A stretch of DNA of 44,237 nt from Spirochaetota bacterium (lineage in GTDB: Bacteria > Spirochaetota > Spirochaetia > SPDA01 > B32-G16): NCBI GenBank assembly GCA_003645645.1, contig QNBH01000006.1, forward strand, positions 1-44,237, given 5' to 3'. Shown in pieces: positions 8,887-17,611 of the stretch (position 1 is the stretch's first letter; every line of letters begins with the position of its first letter). The notes under the pieces are model-generated. The model made no database searches. It was given only the letters and a program-made list of their open reading frames with translations, and was not told the origin of the DNA. Made by a program: the position numbers and the translations under genes.

Positions 8887-11885
8887 TGTTAGTAAAATCT
8901 TTAATTCGGGTACTGATTTTTTTAACTGCCATCTTTATGGCACATCCATTGCTCCTGGCATCCGAAGAAGTCTATTCAGGATGGAAAACAGCAGAGAGCG
9001 AACACTTTAAGTTTATCTTCGAGGAACGGGACAGGAAATCGGTGGAGGAGCTTCTCTCTTTTTGTGAAGATGTTTATGATCGGGTTACAGCATATTTCGA
9101 ATCTTATCCGAAGAAAGTTGTCTGCATAATCCATGGCAGAATCGATACGGCAAACGGCTATTTCTCCTCTTTCCCCTCGGCCTTACATCTCTATGTAACC
9201 TCTCCCACCGAACCGTGGATCGGCTCAAAAACGGAGAACTGGCTAAAAATCCTCTTAATACACGAGCTTACACATTACATCCATTTAACCTATCAGAAGG
9301 GTGTGGTTGAGTTTTTATCCAGAATATTCGGCAGGCATTTAAGGGTTATAGACAGCGTTCTCATGCCGGGATGGATGGTAGAGGGTATTGCAACCAATTT
9401 CGAGACCATGTTTACGAAGGGTGGAAGGGGCAGAAATCCCTTTTTCGAGATGATCTATAAAGCCTTCATAATGGAAGGTGATCTCTTTACTTTGAAACAG
9501 GCCGGCTATTCATCATCATATCCCCCTCAAAACAGGATCTATGTAGCCGGATATCTGCTTATTAACTACATGATGGAGAGGTTCGGCGATGATGTATTGT
9601 TAAGGATTACCCGGGAGTTTGCCAGGTTTCCTTTTCTCGGCCCTGCCTATTCGATCAGGAAAGTTACCGGAGAGACGGTACGGCAGATATTCGGTGGGAT
9701 GAAATGGGAGCTCGAACAGAAGTACTTAAAAGAATACAGCGCATCCGGGGGTAAAATCGTATCTCCCGCCGGAATCGGAAATTATTATTTACCCAGGATA
9801 ACGGATAATGGATGGTATCTGTACAGAAGCACCCTCGATAAGCCTCCGGCTCTTGTTCTCTTTCATCCGGAAACCGGAGATGAAGATCTACTTGTAGAAA
9901 CCAGTCTTACGGATTACTCATCCTATACGGTAGCAGCGGGGAAGCAGATAGTATTTGCTACGTATAAATCTAAAAGTGTTCATCCGGCAGGATCGATTCT
10001 TACCTCCGATCTCTACAGTTATGATCTAAGAACAAAAAAAATAAAAAGGATCACCAGAGGCGCCCACCTCTGGCAACCTGCAATTTCAAAAAACGGAGGT
10101 AAGCTCGTAGCGGTACAAAAGGCCGGTCCTTACTCCAGACTGGTGGAGGTAGATCTTAAAACGGGAAAACCGAAACTTCTATTTTCAATGGAAGAGGCCA
10201 ACGTGTATAATCCTGTTTTTTCTCCCGATGGGGAGAAAATCGCTTTTGTTCTTAACCACAAGGGTGTACAGGATATATGGATAATTGAATACTCCCGACC
10301 AGACAGGGCGATCACCGAGCCGGATCCGGCTTCATTTCCAAAAAACTTCAATGCGGATAGGGCTAGGCCATTAACCGGACCCGATACTCACGGGGAATAC
10401 TTTCCCACATTTTTAGATAATTATACAATTCTTTTCTCCTCCGACAGGGATGGGAGTCTATCTCTGTACACTCTCGATATATCACAGAATAAAATCACCC
10501 CTCTCTGGAGTGATCCGGTGGCGGCTTATGCAGGAGATATCTCTTCCGAAAGCCTTGTTTATGCTTCCTACTCTTCCATGGGTTACTTACTCAAGAGTGT
10601 TTCAAAAGATGAACTACCCGAGTTAAAGGCAGTACAATCTGATGCGGCAAATATTTCAGGTATTTCGGTAAGGCAAAATCCTACCGGATCCGTGTACGGA
10701 TACACAGATTCCCAGGCCAATGTTGTTCCTGCCGGGGATTTGGAGAGCCGTGCTTACCTCGATTTCCCCAAACCCCTCTATTGGCTGCCCGTACCGTTTT
10801 ACTTTGATCCTCTCTTCTCGCAGGGGCTTATACCGGGTGCAGGGATCTACTCTTACGGTAACTCCAATCTAGGTAAGGCATCGTGGAGTATGGCACTTAC
10901 ATCCCGATTTGATGTATTTCAACCCGGAATAGATTTAAGCATTTACCTTAAACCCTGGATCCTTTCCCTGACGTATCGCATCTCCCAGTCGTATTTAAGC
11001 ACAGAACAATCGGGTTCTTATCAACTGATGGCTCAATCCTTCAGTCTGGGTATTCCCCTGGTAGAGAAGTATTGGTTTAATACGGGTACAGCATTTTCAA
11101 TTCATCCGGGAATACAGCATCAGTACCTCATTTCATCTGAGAGGGACTTCTCCTTTCCCCAGATATTCGGCTCTTCGGGTATGGAGAGGCAGAATCGTCT
11201 GTTCGGATTCGGAACTGCAAGATTCTCCATGACAAAAGCAAGGGCTCCAAAAGATTTCTTTCCCCTGAAGAGAGCTTTCATCTCTCTTTATGGAGATTTC
11301 CCCATTCCTGTTTTTCCCGGAACAGAACCGGGCTATCGCCTGAGAGGAACCTTTTCCCTCTCTATCCCCTCACCGGTTCCACACCATGTGATTAAACCGG
11401 GAATAAAGATCTCCTATACCACCCCAAATCTTCTCGGCTACAAAACAATAACCGGAAGGGGGATATTCGACCCGGAAGAACAGGAAACAACCGTAAGGGC
11501 TCTCGGAGCGCTGGATTATCTATACTCAATTGCTCTGCTCGATGTTCCTCTTCCTTTTGGTTTTAACCTGCAGGGTATAGGAGGAGGTATACACTTTGAG
11601 GGAACGGCAGGGTTTGACCCTGAAAAGCTCAATATAATCATGGATTATATCTATACAGGAGTAGAGCTGATCTTCAATGTGGGAACTCCCGTAGGGGGAA
11701 TTCTGCCTCTGGGTGCGGGTGTGAGCATAAGGTTCGATCCTTCATTCGAAAGAACTTTCAACATTTACCGGGATTTACGCCCCTATTTCTTTTTATCTCT
11801 CGATTCTTTTCTCGATGCAGGTTTCTCCCATTCCGCTGCCGACTTCAGATTCTTCAGTGCAATAACGGATAAAGGTGATGGCTAA
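8886..11885 (+). CDS. Exported gluzincin peptidase with TolB-like propeller and C-terminal barrel-like region
   Basis: 999 residues. Residues 1-26 are a signal peptide. Residues about 30-280 resemble the peptidase-MA type of gluzincin, with the zinc motif HELTH at 126-130 and a downstream MPGWMVEGIATNFE that could carry the third ligand Glu. Residues about 290-600 contain TolB/WD40-like blades (for example FSPDGEKIAFVL). From about 610 to the end there are long amphipathic beta-strands rich in aromatic residues, Gly and Pro, as in an outer-membrane barrel. The chain therefore appears to join peptidase, propeller and membrane anchor. The ATG at 8886 overlaps the preceding stop, with GGAAGG upstream, so expression is coupled to the c-di-GMP regulator. 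Substrate unknown. Confidence 0.75.
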   Translation: MLVKSLIRVLIFLTAIFMAHPLLLASEEVYSGWKTAESEHFKFIFEERDRKSVEELLSFCEDVYDRVTAYFESYPKKVVCIIHGRIDTANGYFSSFPSALHLYVTSPTEPWIGSKTENWLKILLIHELTHYIHLTYQKGVVEFLSRIFGRHLRVIDSVLMPGWMVEGIATNFETMFTKGGRGRNPFFEMIYKAFIMEGDLFTLKQAGYSSSYPPQNRIYVAGYLLINYMMERFGDDVLLRITREFARFPFLGPAYSIRKVTGETVRQIFGGMKWELEQKYLKEYSASGGKIVSPAGIGNYYLPRITDNGWYLYRSTLDKPPALVLFHPETGDEDLLVETSLTDYSSYTVAAGKQIVFATYKSKSVHPAGSILTSDLYSYDLRTKKIKRITRGAHLWQPAISKNGGKLVAVQKAGPYSRLVEVDLKTGKPKLLFSMEEANVYNPVFSPDGEKIAFVLNHKGVQDIWIIEYSRPDRAITEPDPASFPKNFNADRARPLTGPDTHGEYFPTFLDNYTILFSSDRDGSLSLYTLDISQNKITPLWSDPVAAYAGDISSESLVYASYSSMGYLLKSVSKDELPELKAVQSDAANISGISVRQNPTGSVYGYTDSQANVVPAGDLESRAYLDFPKPLYWLPVPFYFDPLFSQGLIPGAGIYSYGNSNLGKASWSMALTSRFDVFQPGIDLSIYLKPWILSLTYRISQSYLSTEQSGSYQLMAQSFSLGIPLVEKYWFNTGTAFSIHPGIQHQYLISSERDFSFPQIFGSSGMERQNRLFGFGTARFSMTKARAPKDFFPLKRAFISLYGDFPIPVFPGTEPGYRLRGTFSLSIPSPVPHHVIKPGIKISYTTPNLLGYKTITGRGIFDPEEQETTVRALGALDYLYSIALLDVPLPFGFNLQGIGGGIHFEGTAGFDPEKLNIIMDYIYTGVELIFNVGTPVGGILPLGAGVSIRFDPSFERTFNIYRDLRPYFFLSLDSFLDAGFSHSAADFRFFSAITDKGDG

Positions 11886-11967
11886 ATCCGGCACCATGTG
11901 GTTCTCTTTAATAATGCTCACCTTGTGGTGGAGTTAAACAGAAACAGTTGCAAGGAGGACGGTTACT

Positions 11968-13023
11968 ATGTCCGGTAATAGTTTCGGCAATTTTTTCAGA
12001 ATAACCACATTTGGAGAATCCCACGGTAAGGCAATCGGAGTGGTAGTGGACGGAGTAACCCCCGGAGTATCTATAAGTGAAAAAGATATTCAGAGAGAGC
12101 TTGACAGGAGAAAGCCTGGACAGTCCGAAGTTACCACTTCCAGGAGAGAGTCTGACAGAGTACACATTATTTCCGGTGTTTTTAATGGCAAAACAACGGG
12201 AACCCCTGTAGCCATGATTCTCTACAACAGCGACATCCGACCAAAAGACTACGAAGAGATAAGGGAGCTCTTCCGCCCCGGGCATGCCGATTTTACCTTT
12301 TATAAAAAATACGGTCTCAGGGATTATCGAGGAGGCGGCAGGGCTTCCGGAAGAGAGACCGCTGCAAGAGTTGCCGCAGGTGCACTGGCCAGAAAGCTTC
12401 TTTTAGCACGTGGTGTAACGGTTTCAGCCTATACTCTCAGGGCAGCAGGTGTTGAGTGCAGTACCTTCGATCCCGATGTAATCGAAAAAAATCCCCTACG
12501 AGCGCCCGATTTACAGGCCGCCAAAAAGATGCTTGAGAAAATCGGTGCTCTGGCCAAAGAGGGTGACAGTACTGGAGGTATTGTGGAGTGTCGAATCAAG
12601 GGGGTAAAGGCCGGTCTGGGAGAACCTGTTTTTGAAAAGCTGGATGCAAGGCTCGCAGCAGCCATGCTCTCACTTGGTGGTGTAAAGGGAATAGAGTTTG
12701 GCAGAGGTTTTGGTTGTGTTGATATGAGGGGGAGTGAACACAATGATTGGATGGATGCATCTGGTTTTCTATCTAACAATGCAGGAGGCATTCTGGGCGG
12801 AATCAGCACAGGAGAGGAGATTGTTTTTCGTATTGCAGTAAAACCAACCTCCTCGGTCTCAGTGCCTCAGAGAACGATAGATATACACGGAAAAGAGCGA
12901 GAAATCATAGTAAAAGGACGACATGACCCGTGTATATGTCCGCGCCTCGTCCCCGTTGTTGAGGGGATGAGCTGTATTGTTCTGGAAGATGAGTATAAGA
13001 GCCAGGCTGCCCTTTTAGAATAA
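11968..13023 (+). CDS. aroC: Chorismate synthase
   Basis: Converts 5-enolpyruvylshikimate 3-phosphate to chorismate using reduced FMN, the last step of the shikimate pathway. The 351-residue protein shows the family signatures in order: FGESHGKAIG (residues 15-24) near the N-terminus, RPGHADFTFYKKYG, the FMN-binding GRASGRETAARVAAGA, and near the C-terminus GRHDPCICPRLVPVVEGM with its conserved Arg and His-Asp. Length is normal for bacteria. An AAGGAGG ribosome site precedes the ATG by about 9 bases. It stands alone, and the gene on the opposite strand ends 2 bases after its stop. Confidence 0.95.
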   Translation: MSGNSFGNFFRITTFGESHGKAIGVVVDGVTPGVSISEKDIQRELDRRKPGQSEVTTSRRESDRVHIISGVFNGKTTGTPVAMILYNSDIRPKDYEEIRELFRPGHADFTFYKKYGLRDYRGGGRASGRETAARVAAGALARKLLLARGVTVSAYTLRAAGVECSTFDPDVIEKNPLRAPDLQAAKKMLEKIGALAKEGDSTGGIVECRIKGVKAGLGEPVFEKLDARLAAAMLSLGGVKGIEFGRGFGCVDMRGSEHNDWMDASGFLSNNAGGILGGISTGEEIVFRIAVKPTSSVSVPQRTIDIHGKEREIIVKGRHDPCICPRLVPVVEGMSCIVLEDEYKSQAALLE

Positions 13024-13025
13024 AA

Positions 13026-13316
13026 TTATAGAAAATTATAGAGCAGCCTTTTAGCTTCATCCAGAGCCTGAACGTATCTCTTTATTTCATCCTCGCTCAA
13101 TGGAGCCTCCTTGGCTCTGTTTCGACTGGAGAAATCGAAAAACTTTATTCTCTTGAATCTCCCCAGTTGCTCCGAGTTCTTGCCGAATACCTCTTCTAAC
13201 TTTTTCTCTACTTTCTCCTTCCAGTCTTTAAACTTGGATTCTTCAGGATTTCTCGATTTAAGCCCTTCCAGGTCGCTTATAAAGGATTGCAGCTTCGATT
13301 TATCCTGTTCATCCAT
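13026..13316 (-). CDS. Small helical hypothetical protein
   Basis: A 96-residue, highly charged soluble protein with no signal peptide or cysteines. It is predicted largely helical, with heptad-like Leu/Ile spacing (LQSFISDLEGLKS; WKEKVEKKLEEVF) and a C-terminal helix ending LLYNFL. The start is supported by an excellent CAGGAGG six bases upstream of the ATG, which is why I consider it real. It converges on aroC with two bases between the stops. I do not recognise the family. It could be a small adaptor or DNA/protein-binding helical bundle, but nothing in the sequence decides this. Confidence 0.65.
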   Translation of the reverse strand: MDEQDKSKLQSFISDLEGLKSRNPEESKFKDWKEKVEKKLEEVFGKNSEQLGRFKRIKFFDFSSRNRAKEAPLSEDEIKRYVQALDEAKRLLYNFL

Positions 13317-13499
13317 CTTGCATACCTCCTGATATTATTGACATAAATTTAATACCTGCCGTGGGAAATGGGAAGCACCTCATTTGATTTTATTAAAAGA
13401 AAATTTTATCCATATCTGCAGGTAGAGTCAGATGAACTAATGAAAAAACCACAAAAAGTGCTATACTTCTCTATGTAACATTACTTTAAGGAGATTACC

Positions 13500-14606
13500 A
13501 TGAGAAAGGCAATAATGATCCTTCTAATCCTGACACTTCCCCTTACCGGGGTTTTTGCACAGGATTTTTCCTTCGAAGAAATGAAGGAAGCATTTAAAGA
13601 TTTCGCCGAGGGTGCAGCCGATGCTTTGCCAATGACTTCCACTGTGGGACTTCAGTGGTCAACTGCATATATCGGCCAGTTTCCCCACCTCGGTTTCGGC
13701 CCATCCGTGGGTTTCGGAACAATACCCCTGTTTTATTTCCGCAATGTCTTTGATATGTTTAATATCGATGATAAAGCACTCATCGATCAGCTCCCACCAC
13801 AGGTTCCTGTAGAACTTCTGGGGGTTCCCTTTCCGGCATATTCCATTGATTTTCGCCTTGGAGGTTTCGGTCTTATATTCAAAAGGGCTGATCTAGGTTT
13901 TAAGATAGGCTTCATTCCCTATATTCCGGGTAAGTTCGATATAAAAGAGCTTACAGGAATGAATATCGATTACTTCATGGCAGGAGGCGATATAAGGGTT
14001 AACCTGGTAAAACAGACTTTCTGGCTTCCCCACATTTCTGTAGGCGGTGGATACAACTTTATAAGAGGAGGGTTCGCCATTCCCGGTCTTCTGGGAAGTA
14101 ATATTCACATAACCGATTTTAAGGTTCCCGTTGAAAGCTCCATTAAAACTGAAGAAATCACCTATGAGACCAGTACCCTTGAACTTCAAGATCCAAGCCT
14201 CGCCTTCAGATGGCAGACCCACATGATCGATCTAAAGGCTCAGATAAGCAAGAAAATACTACTCCTCTTCACTCCTTATATTGGTGCAGGAGCTTCCTTT
14301 GCTCTTTCTAAAGCAGGAGGCGGAATGTATACAGAAATTTTAAAAGATGGTAAGCCCTTAACCGAGGAAGAGAAGGATGAGTTAAACAGGCTCTTTAAAG
14401 AAGCACAGCAGATTGATAAGACCCAGCAGTTTCCCGATCTCACTGCCGACGGAATTATCGTGCAATCGGGTGCACCTGGATTCATGTTCAGGGCTTTTGG
14501 AGGGCTTTCCATCAATTTATGGGTATTAAAAACAGATATATCACTTATGTACAATATTCTCGGTAAATCTCTCGGGGCGAATGTAAACATTCGGTTGCAG
14601 TTTTAG
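13500..14606 (+). CDS. Putative outer-membrane protein of unknown function
   Basis: 368 residues. Residues 1-20 are a classical signal peptide ending VFA before QDF, so signal peptidase I cleavage is expected. The rest alternates amphipathic beta-strands with glycine and aromatic residues (GLQWSTAYIGQFPHLGFGPSVGF and similar blocks) and ends in NIRLQF, a C-terminal Phe typical of BAM-dependent barrels. A short charged helical insertion (GKPLTEEEKDELNRLF) sits near residue 285. AAGGAG precedes the ATG, and a TATACT -10-like box lies at 13462-13467. It is monocistronic, ending at the large palindromic element at 14622-14765. The barrel assignment is inferred from composition and terminal residues only. 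Confidence 0.72.
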   Translation: MRKAIMILLILTLPLTGVFAQDFSFEEMKEAFKDFAEGAADALPMTSTVGLQWSTAYIGQFPHLGFGPSVGFGTIPLFYFRNVFDMFNIDDKALIDQLPPQVPVELLGVPFPAYSIDFRLGGFGLIFKRADLGFKIGFIPYIPGKFDIKELTGMNIDYFMAGGDIRVNLVKQTFWLPHISVGGGYNFIRGGFAIPGLLGSNIHITDFKVPVESSIKTEEITYETSTLELQDPSLAFRWQTHMIDLKAQISKKILLLFTPYIGAGASFALSKAGGGMYTEILKDGKPLTEEEKDELNRLFKEAQQIDKTQQFPDLTADGIIVQSGAPGFMFRAFGGLSINLWVLKTDISLMYNILGKSLGANVNIRLQF

Positions 14607-14621
14607 AAAATATGGGATGCC

Positions 14622-14765
14622 ACGAAGATTGTGCTTTTATTAAAAGAGAGGCGCGTTGGTGAGAGACCTCTCCACCACAAGCTTCAGGGTTCTGAGACTG
14701 CAATGCAGCTTGAGGCGGAGAGTCTCCCTCGAAAAATGCTTACCTTCATAAAGCACAATCTTCGT
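14622..14765 (+). repeat. Structured intergenic element, copy B, inside a 16-bp perfect inverted repeat
   Basis: A 16-bp perfect inverted repeat (14622-14637 with 14750-14765) encloses two further stems. These are GAGAC-C-TCTCC (14663-14673) with 14717-14726, and CAAGCT (14678-14683) with AGCTTG (14707-14712). The inner 14653-14740 segment aligns with copy A near the left edge of the window. It lies between convergent genes, so it could act as a bidirectional terminator as well as belong to a repeat or RNA family. Confidence 0.7.
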
Positions 14766-14785
14766 TCATCTGTATCGTATTATTT

Positions 14786-16198
14786 TTACACCGAATAGAG
14801 ACGCTTGCTCTTTTTTATCCTCTTTCGGGAAGCTTTTATTTCCTCAGAATAGTCTTTAAGAACATAGGCTATTTTATCTCGCAATGTCTTTATCCCAAAC
14901 TCTTTCTTCGCTATTCGAAAATTGCGGTTTACTATCCTCTCCTTTTCCCTGTGATGGGTAATTATATAGTACATTTCATCGAGTACCCTTTCCGGAATTG
15001 CCAGCCTCTCCTCCTCATCGTATATATCGCGAATTTCTATATTCTTAAACCCCATAATTTTTATATCGGTTTTATATACAAGGTAGGTGGTGGTAACCAG
15101 AGGAACTTTGGCTGCAATAGTCTCAAGCAGAGCATTTCCAAATCCTTCCCATCTGGGTAGATAGGTTACTATATCCGCATTGGCCAATATATCGCGGTTG
15201 GTGTATATCTTTCTTCCCCTGTCATCTATCTTTCTGATAGAACTTACTCTACCAGAGATCATATAGAGGGGTATTCCCTCATGTTCTGCAAGCTTTTTAA
15301 TCTCATCAACATACTCGATGTCCGGTTCATCTCCCTGATAGAGAGATATAATGAAGCGAATCCTGTCCTCAAGACATTTGTATTTTCTTTTAAGCTTTCC
15401 TATCAGTTGAAGGGAGTCTTCTATGCGCTTCCGTCTTACTATTCTAGTGGGTTGAACCACGAGAATATCGTTATCTCTGAAGCCCATGTCGCTTCGAAAA
15501 TCACGATTGTACTCATCCAGCCATACGGGATTATCGAAGTCTTCACAGTTGGGAATTACTTTGGGTTGAACCCTCTTAAGGCTTCTAAGGATATGTTCAG
15601 CATAGGTAGATAAAACAATATGCTCTAAACCGGGATCTGCCGGGGGCATGATTCTGCTTAAAAGGCTCTCTATTCGGTTATGACTGAATCTGCTCCTCTC
15701 CCACCAGAAATCATGATGATGGAAAATTGTTGCAACCCGGTTTTCCGTGGCAAGCTTAAATACTGCCATACCACCTATTAAGGTCATGGGCATGGCATTG
15801 GTGTTTTGCGCAATAATTACATCTATATTTTTATTCTGAATATACTCAAAAAGGATATTTGCAACTTCCTTCCCCTCTGCTTCCAGCTTTGCCTCTATGG
15901 CTGCCCTCTCTTTTTCTGCAAGATGAGGAGGATTTTTTTTTAAGTGAGGGAAAACGAGTCTCTCAATTTCTTTCTGTTCAGGGGAGGTAAAACTTATCTT
16001 CTCCAGTATAAGCTGGTTCTCTTTTTTAACACTCTCCAGGGGATTTGTGTACTTCCCGGTTATGGTGAAGATCTCATGCCCCATCTCCTTGAGTATCTTT
16101 ATCCACTTCTCCACTTCCAGAGACACACCGTCCACATCACCCAGCTTTCCGCTTACGATACCAATCCTGAACCTATCGTTGTTATTTATCCTTGCCAT
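14786..16198 (-). CDS. Glycosyltransferase, GT4-like
   Basis: 470 residues with two Rossmann-type halves. The N-terminal half starts FRIGIVSGKLGDVDGVSLEV and carries EKWIKILKEMGHEIFTI, as in GT-B retaining transferases where this Gly-rich loop binds acceptor. The C-terminal half contains NDILVVQPTRIVRRKRIEDS, the sugar-nucleotide-binding Arg/Lys motif, and the GNALLETIAAKVPLVTT segment with the conserved E-x7-E-like donor site. No signal peptide or membrane span is seen, so it acts in the cytoplasm. The next gene upstream (PRPP-synthetase-like) ends 31 bases before its start, so the two are probably cotranscribed. Compatible-solute glucosylation is conceivable but unsupported. No clear ribosome site is seen, so the start is less certain. 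Confidence 0.82.
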   Translation of the reverse strand: MARINNNDRFRIGIVSGKLGDVDGVSLEVEKWIKILKEMGHEIFTITGKYTNPLESVKKENQLILEKISFTSPEQKEIERLVFPHLKKNPPHLAEKERAAIEAKLEAEGKEVANILFEYIQNKNIDVIIAQNTNAMPMTLIGGMAVFKLATENRVATIFHHHDFWWERSRFSHNRIESLLSRIMPPADPGLEHIVLSTYAEHILRSLKRVQPKVIPNCEDFDNPVWLDEYNRDFRSDMGFRDNDILVVQPTRIVRRKRIEDSLQLIGKLKRKYKCLEDRIRFIISLYQGDEPDIEYVDEIKKLAEHEGIPLYMISGRVSSIRKIDDRGRKIYTNRDILANADIVTYLPRWEGFGNALLETIAAKVPLVTTTYLVYKTDIKIMGFKNIEIRDIYDEEERLAIPERVLDEMYYIITHHREKERIVNRNFRIAKKEFGIKTLRDKIAYVLKDYSEEIKASRKRIKKSKRLYSV

Positions 16199-16229
16199 TC
16201 TGTTATTATAATCGTATTAACCTATAGGA

Positions 16230-17408
16230 TTATTGAATGTAAGTTGTTGAAAATAGAGGCCCCATTCTCCCTTTCCACCTGGGATTTTTTGAAGACATAT
16301 CCTCACGGTAAAGAGGTTTTGTAAGCCCTGCAATGGGATATCCCATCATCTCCAGTATATAATGGGAAATCCATCTCTCCAGCATCAGAACAACCATTTT
16401 GTGTCTCAGCCTGCCCTGGGAATCCCTGTTTAATATCTGAGGGATCGTATTGGTAGTTACTATCTCATCGATTGAAGGATCATTTAAGTTAATCCTTCCT
16501 TCCCTGCTGGAGTAGAAATGGGTTACGAACAAAACCACCCTCCTGGGCGAAGCAGTTTTTATGAGTTTGCAGGCTTCTGTCACAGTGTGTCCTGTTCTAA
16601 CCATATCATCAATAACGACGACTTCCCTGCCTTCCACATCATCCAGACTCGCTGGCGAATCTGTAGCCACCTCTATTTCTACCTCCCGTTCGTCCATCCT
16701 CTCTTTTGAAAGTAGTAACACGGGGATCTCCGGATTTCCCAGCTCTTCTTTTACCTCATAGACAAAGGATTCCGCCCCTTTATCGGGAGCACAAAGAACC
16801 AAGTTATTCTCATCGACAATATCGGAATCTTTCATATAACTGGCATATACATCTGAAGGCTGAAGATTGTGGAAATAACCGGAAAAACGATCCATGAAAA
16901 TGTGTTTTACCGAATGTGAGTGATTATGCACGGTGACTACCTCATCCACACCGGAAACCTTTAGAAGATCTGCATACAATCTGGCAGAGAACGGTTGACC
17001 ATCAAACTTCTTGTAGTCTGCAAGATCCCTCTTAAAATCGGTTACCCCATGCTCAGGGCGTGGTCCTCTGTCCTGTGCGCTGTAAAAAAGATCGGGTTCG
17101 AGCAGTATAACCTTTTCCGCCCCGTTATCCCTGGCAGCCCTGGCTACCAGAAAGTTTCTCATGGCCAGGTCGTTACGGGTTATAATCTGGACAGAAGTAC
17201 TTACGATTAAGACTTTTTTACCCTCCAGCTTACGTCCAATATTTTTCCAGTCGCTTTCATCTACTATGAATCTCGGACAGAACTCAGTGTTGAGAAAAGT
17301 CTTCAGAGAGATGATATCCGAGTAATCCTCCTGTTGATTCATATATTGCACCATATCTGCTACGGTAGGATTATCGGATACACAACCAACGATTAGAAGA
17401 TCATCCAT
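16230..17408 (-). CDS. Ribose-phosphate pyrophosphokinase-like protein
   Basis: 392 residues in the PRPP-synthetase family, which transfers pyrophosphate from ATP to ribose 5-phosphate. The signature PRPP loop VVVIDDMVRTGHT (residues 263-275, D267/D268) and the ATP-loop YSAQDRGPRPEHG (109-121, normally YARQDR) are present. The HNHS pair at 161-164 matches the metal-binding His region. It is roughly 75 residues longer than standard Prs, with extensions at both ends, and the flexible loop deviates, so it may be a paralogue with a special role and not the housekeeping enzyme. I chose the ATG at 17408; the GTG three bases upstream overlaps the GAGGAG. It heads a two-gene unit with the glycosyltransferase. 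Confidence 0.8.
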   Translation of the reverse strand: MDDLLIVGCVSDNPTVADMVQYMNQQEDYSDIISLKTFLNTEFCPRFIVDESDWKNIGRKLEGKKVLIVSTSVQIITRNDLAMRNFLVARAARDNGAEKVILLEPDLFYSAQDRGPRPEHGVTDFKRDLADYKKFDGQPFSARLYADLLKVSGVDEVVTVHNHSHSVKHIFMDRFSGYFHNLQPSDVYASYMKDSDIVDENNLVLCAPDKGAESFVYEVKEELGNPEIPVLLLSKERMDEREVEIEVATDSPASLDDVEGREVVVIDDMVRTGHTVTEACKLIKTASPRRVVLFVTHFYSSREGRINLNDPSIDEIVTTNTIPQILNRDSQGRLRHKMVVLMLERWISHYILEMMGYPIAGLTKPLYREDMSSKNPRWKGRMGPLFSTTYIQ

Positions 17409-17611
17409 CACTCCTCTCTCCTATAATCTTATATAGTTACCATAGGCTATCATGTAAAGACATGTCAATAATAGCTTAATTTAAATATATAAATATAATG
17501 CTGAACCGTACACTTCAATTACTCGATGAGCACCTTGAAAGGAACATCGACTGTTGTTAAAATAAAGCAATTCTAACAACTGGTCATACCGCCAAAGTTC
17601 AGGAGAAAAGA

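Noticed and set aside
14786-17408. Mannosylglucosylglycerate synthesis operon
   Set aside because: The glycosyltransferase cannot be matched to that enzyme from sequence alone and no phosphatase gene is present.
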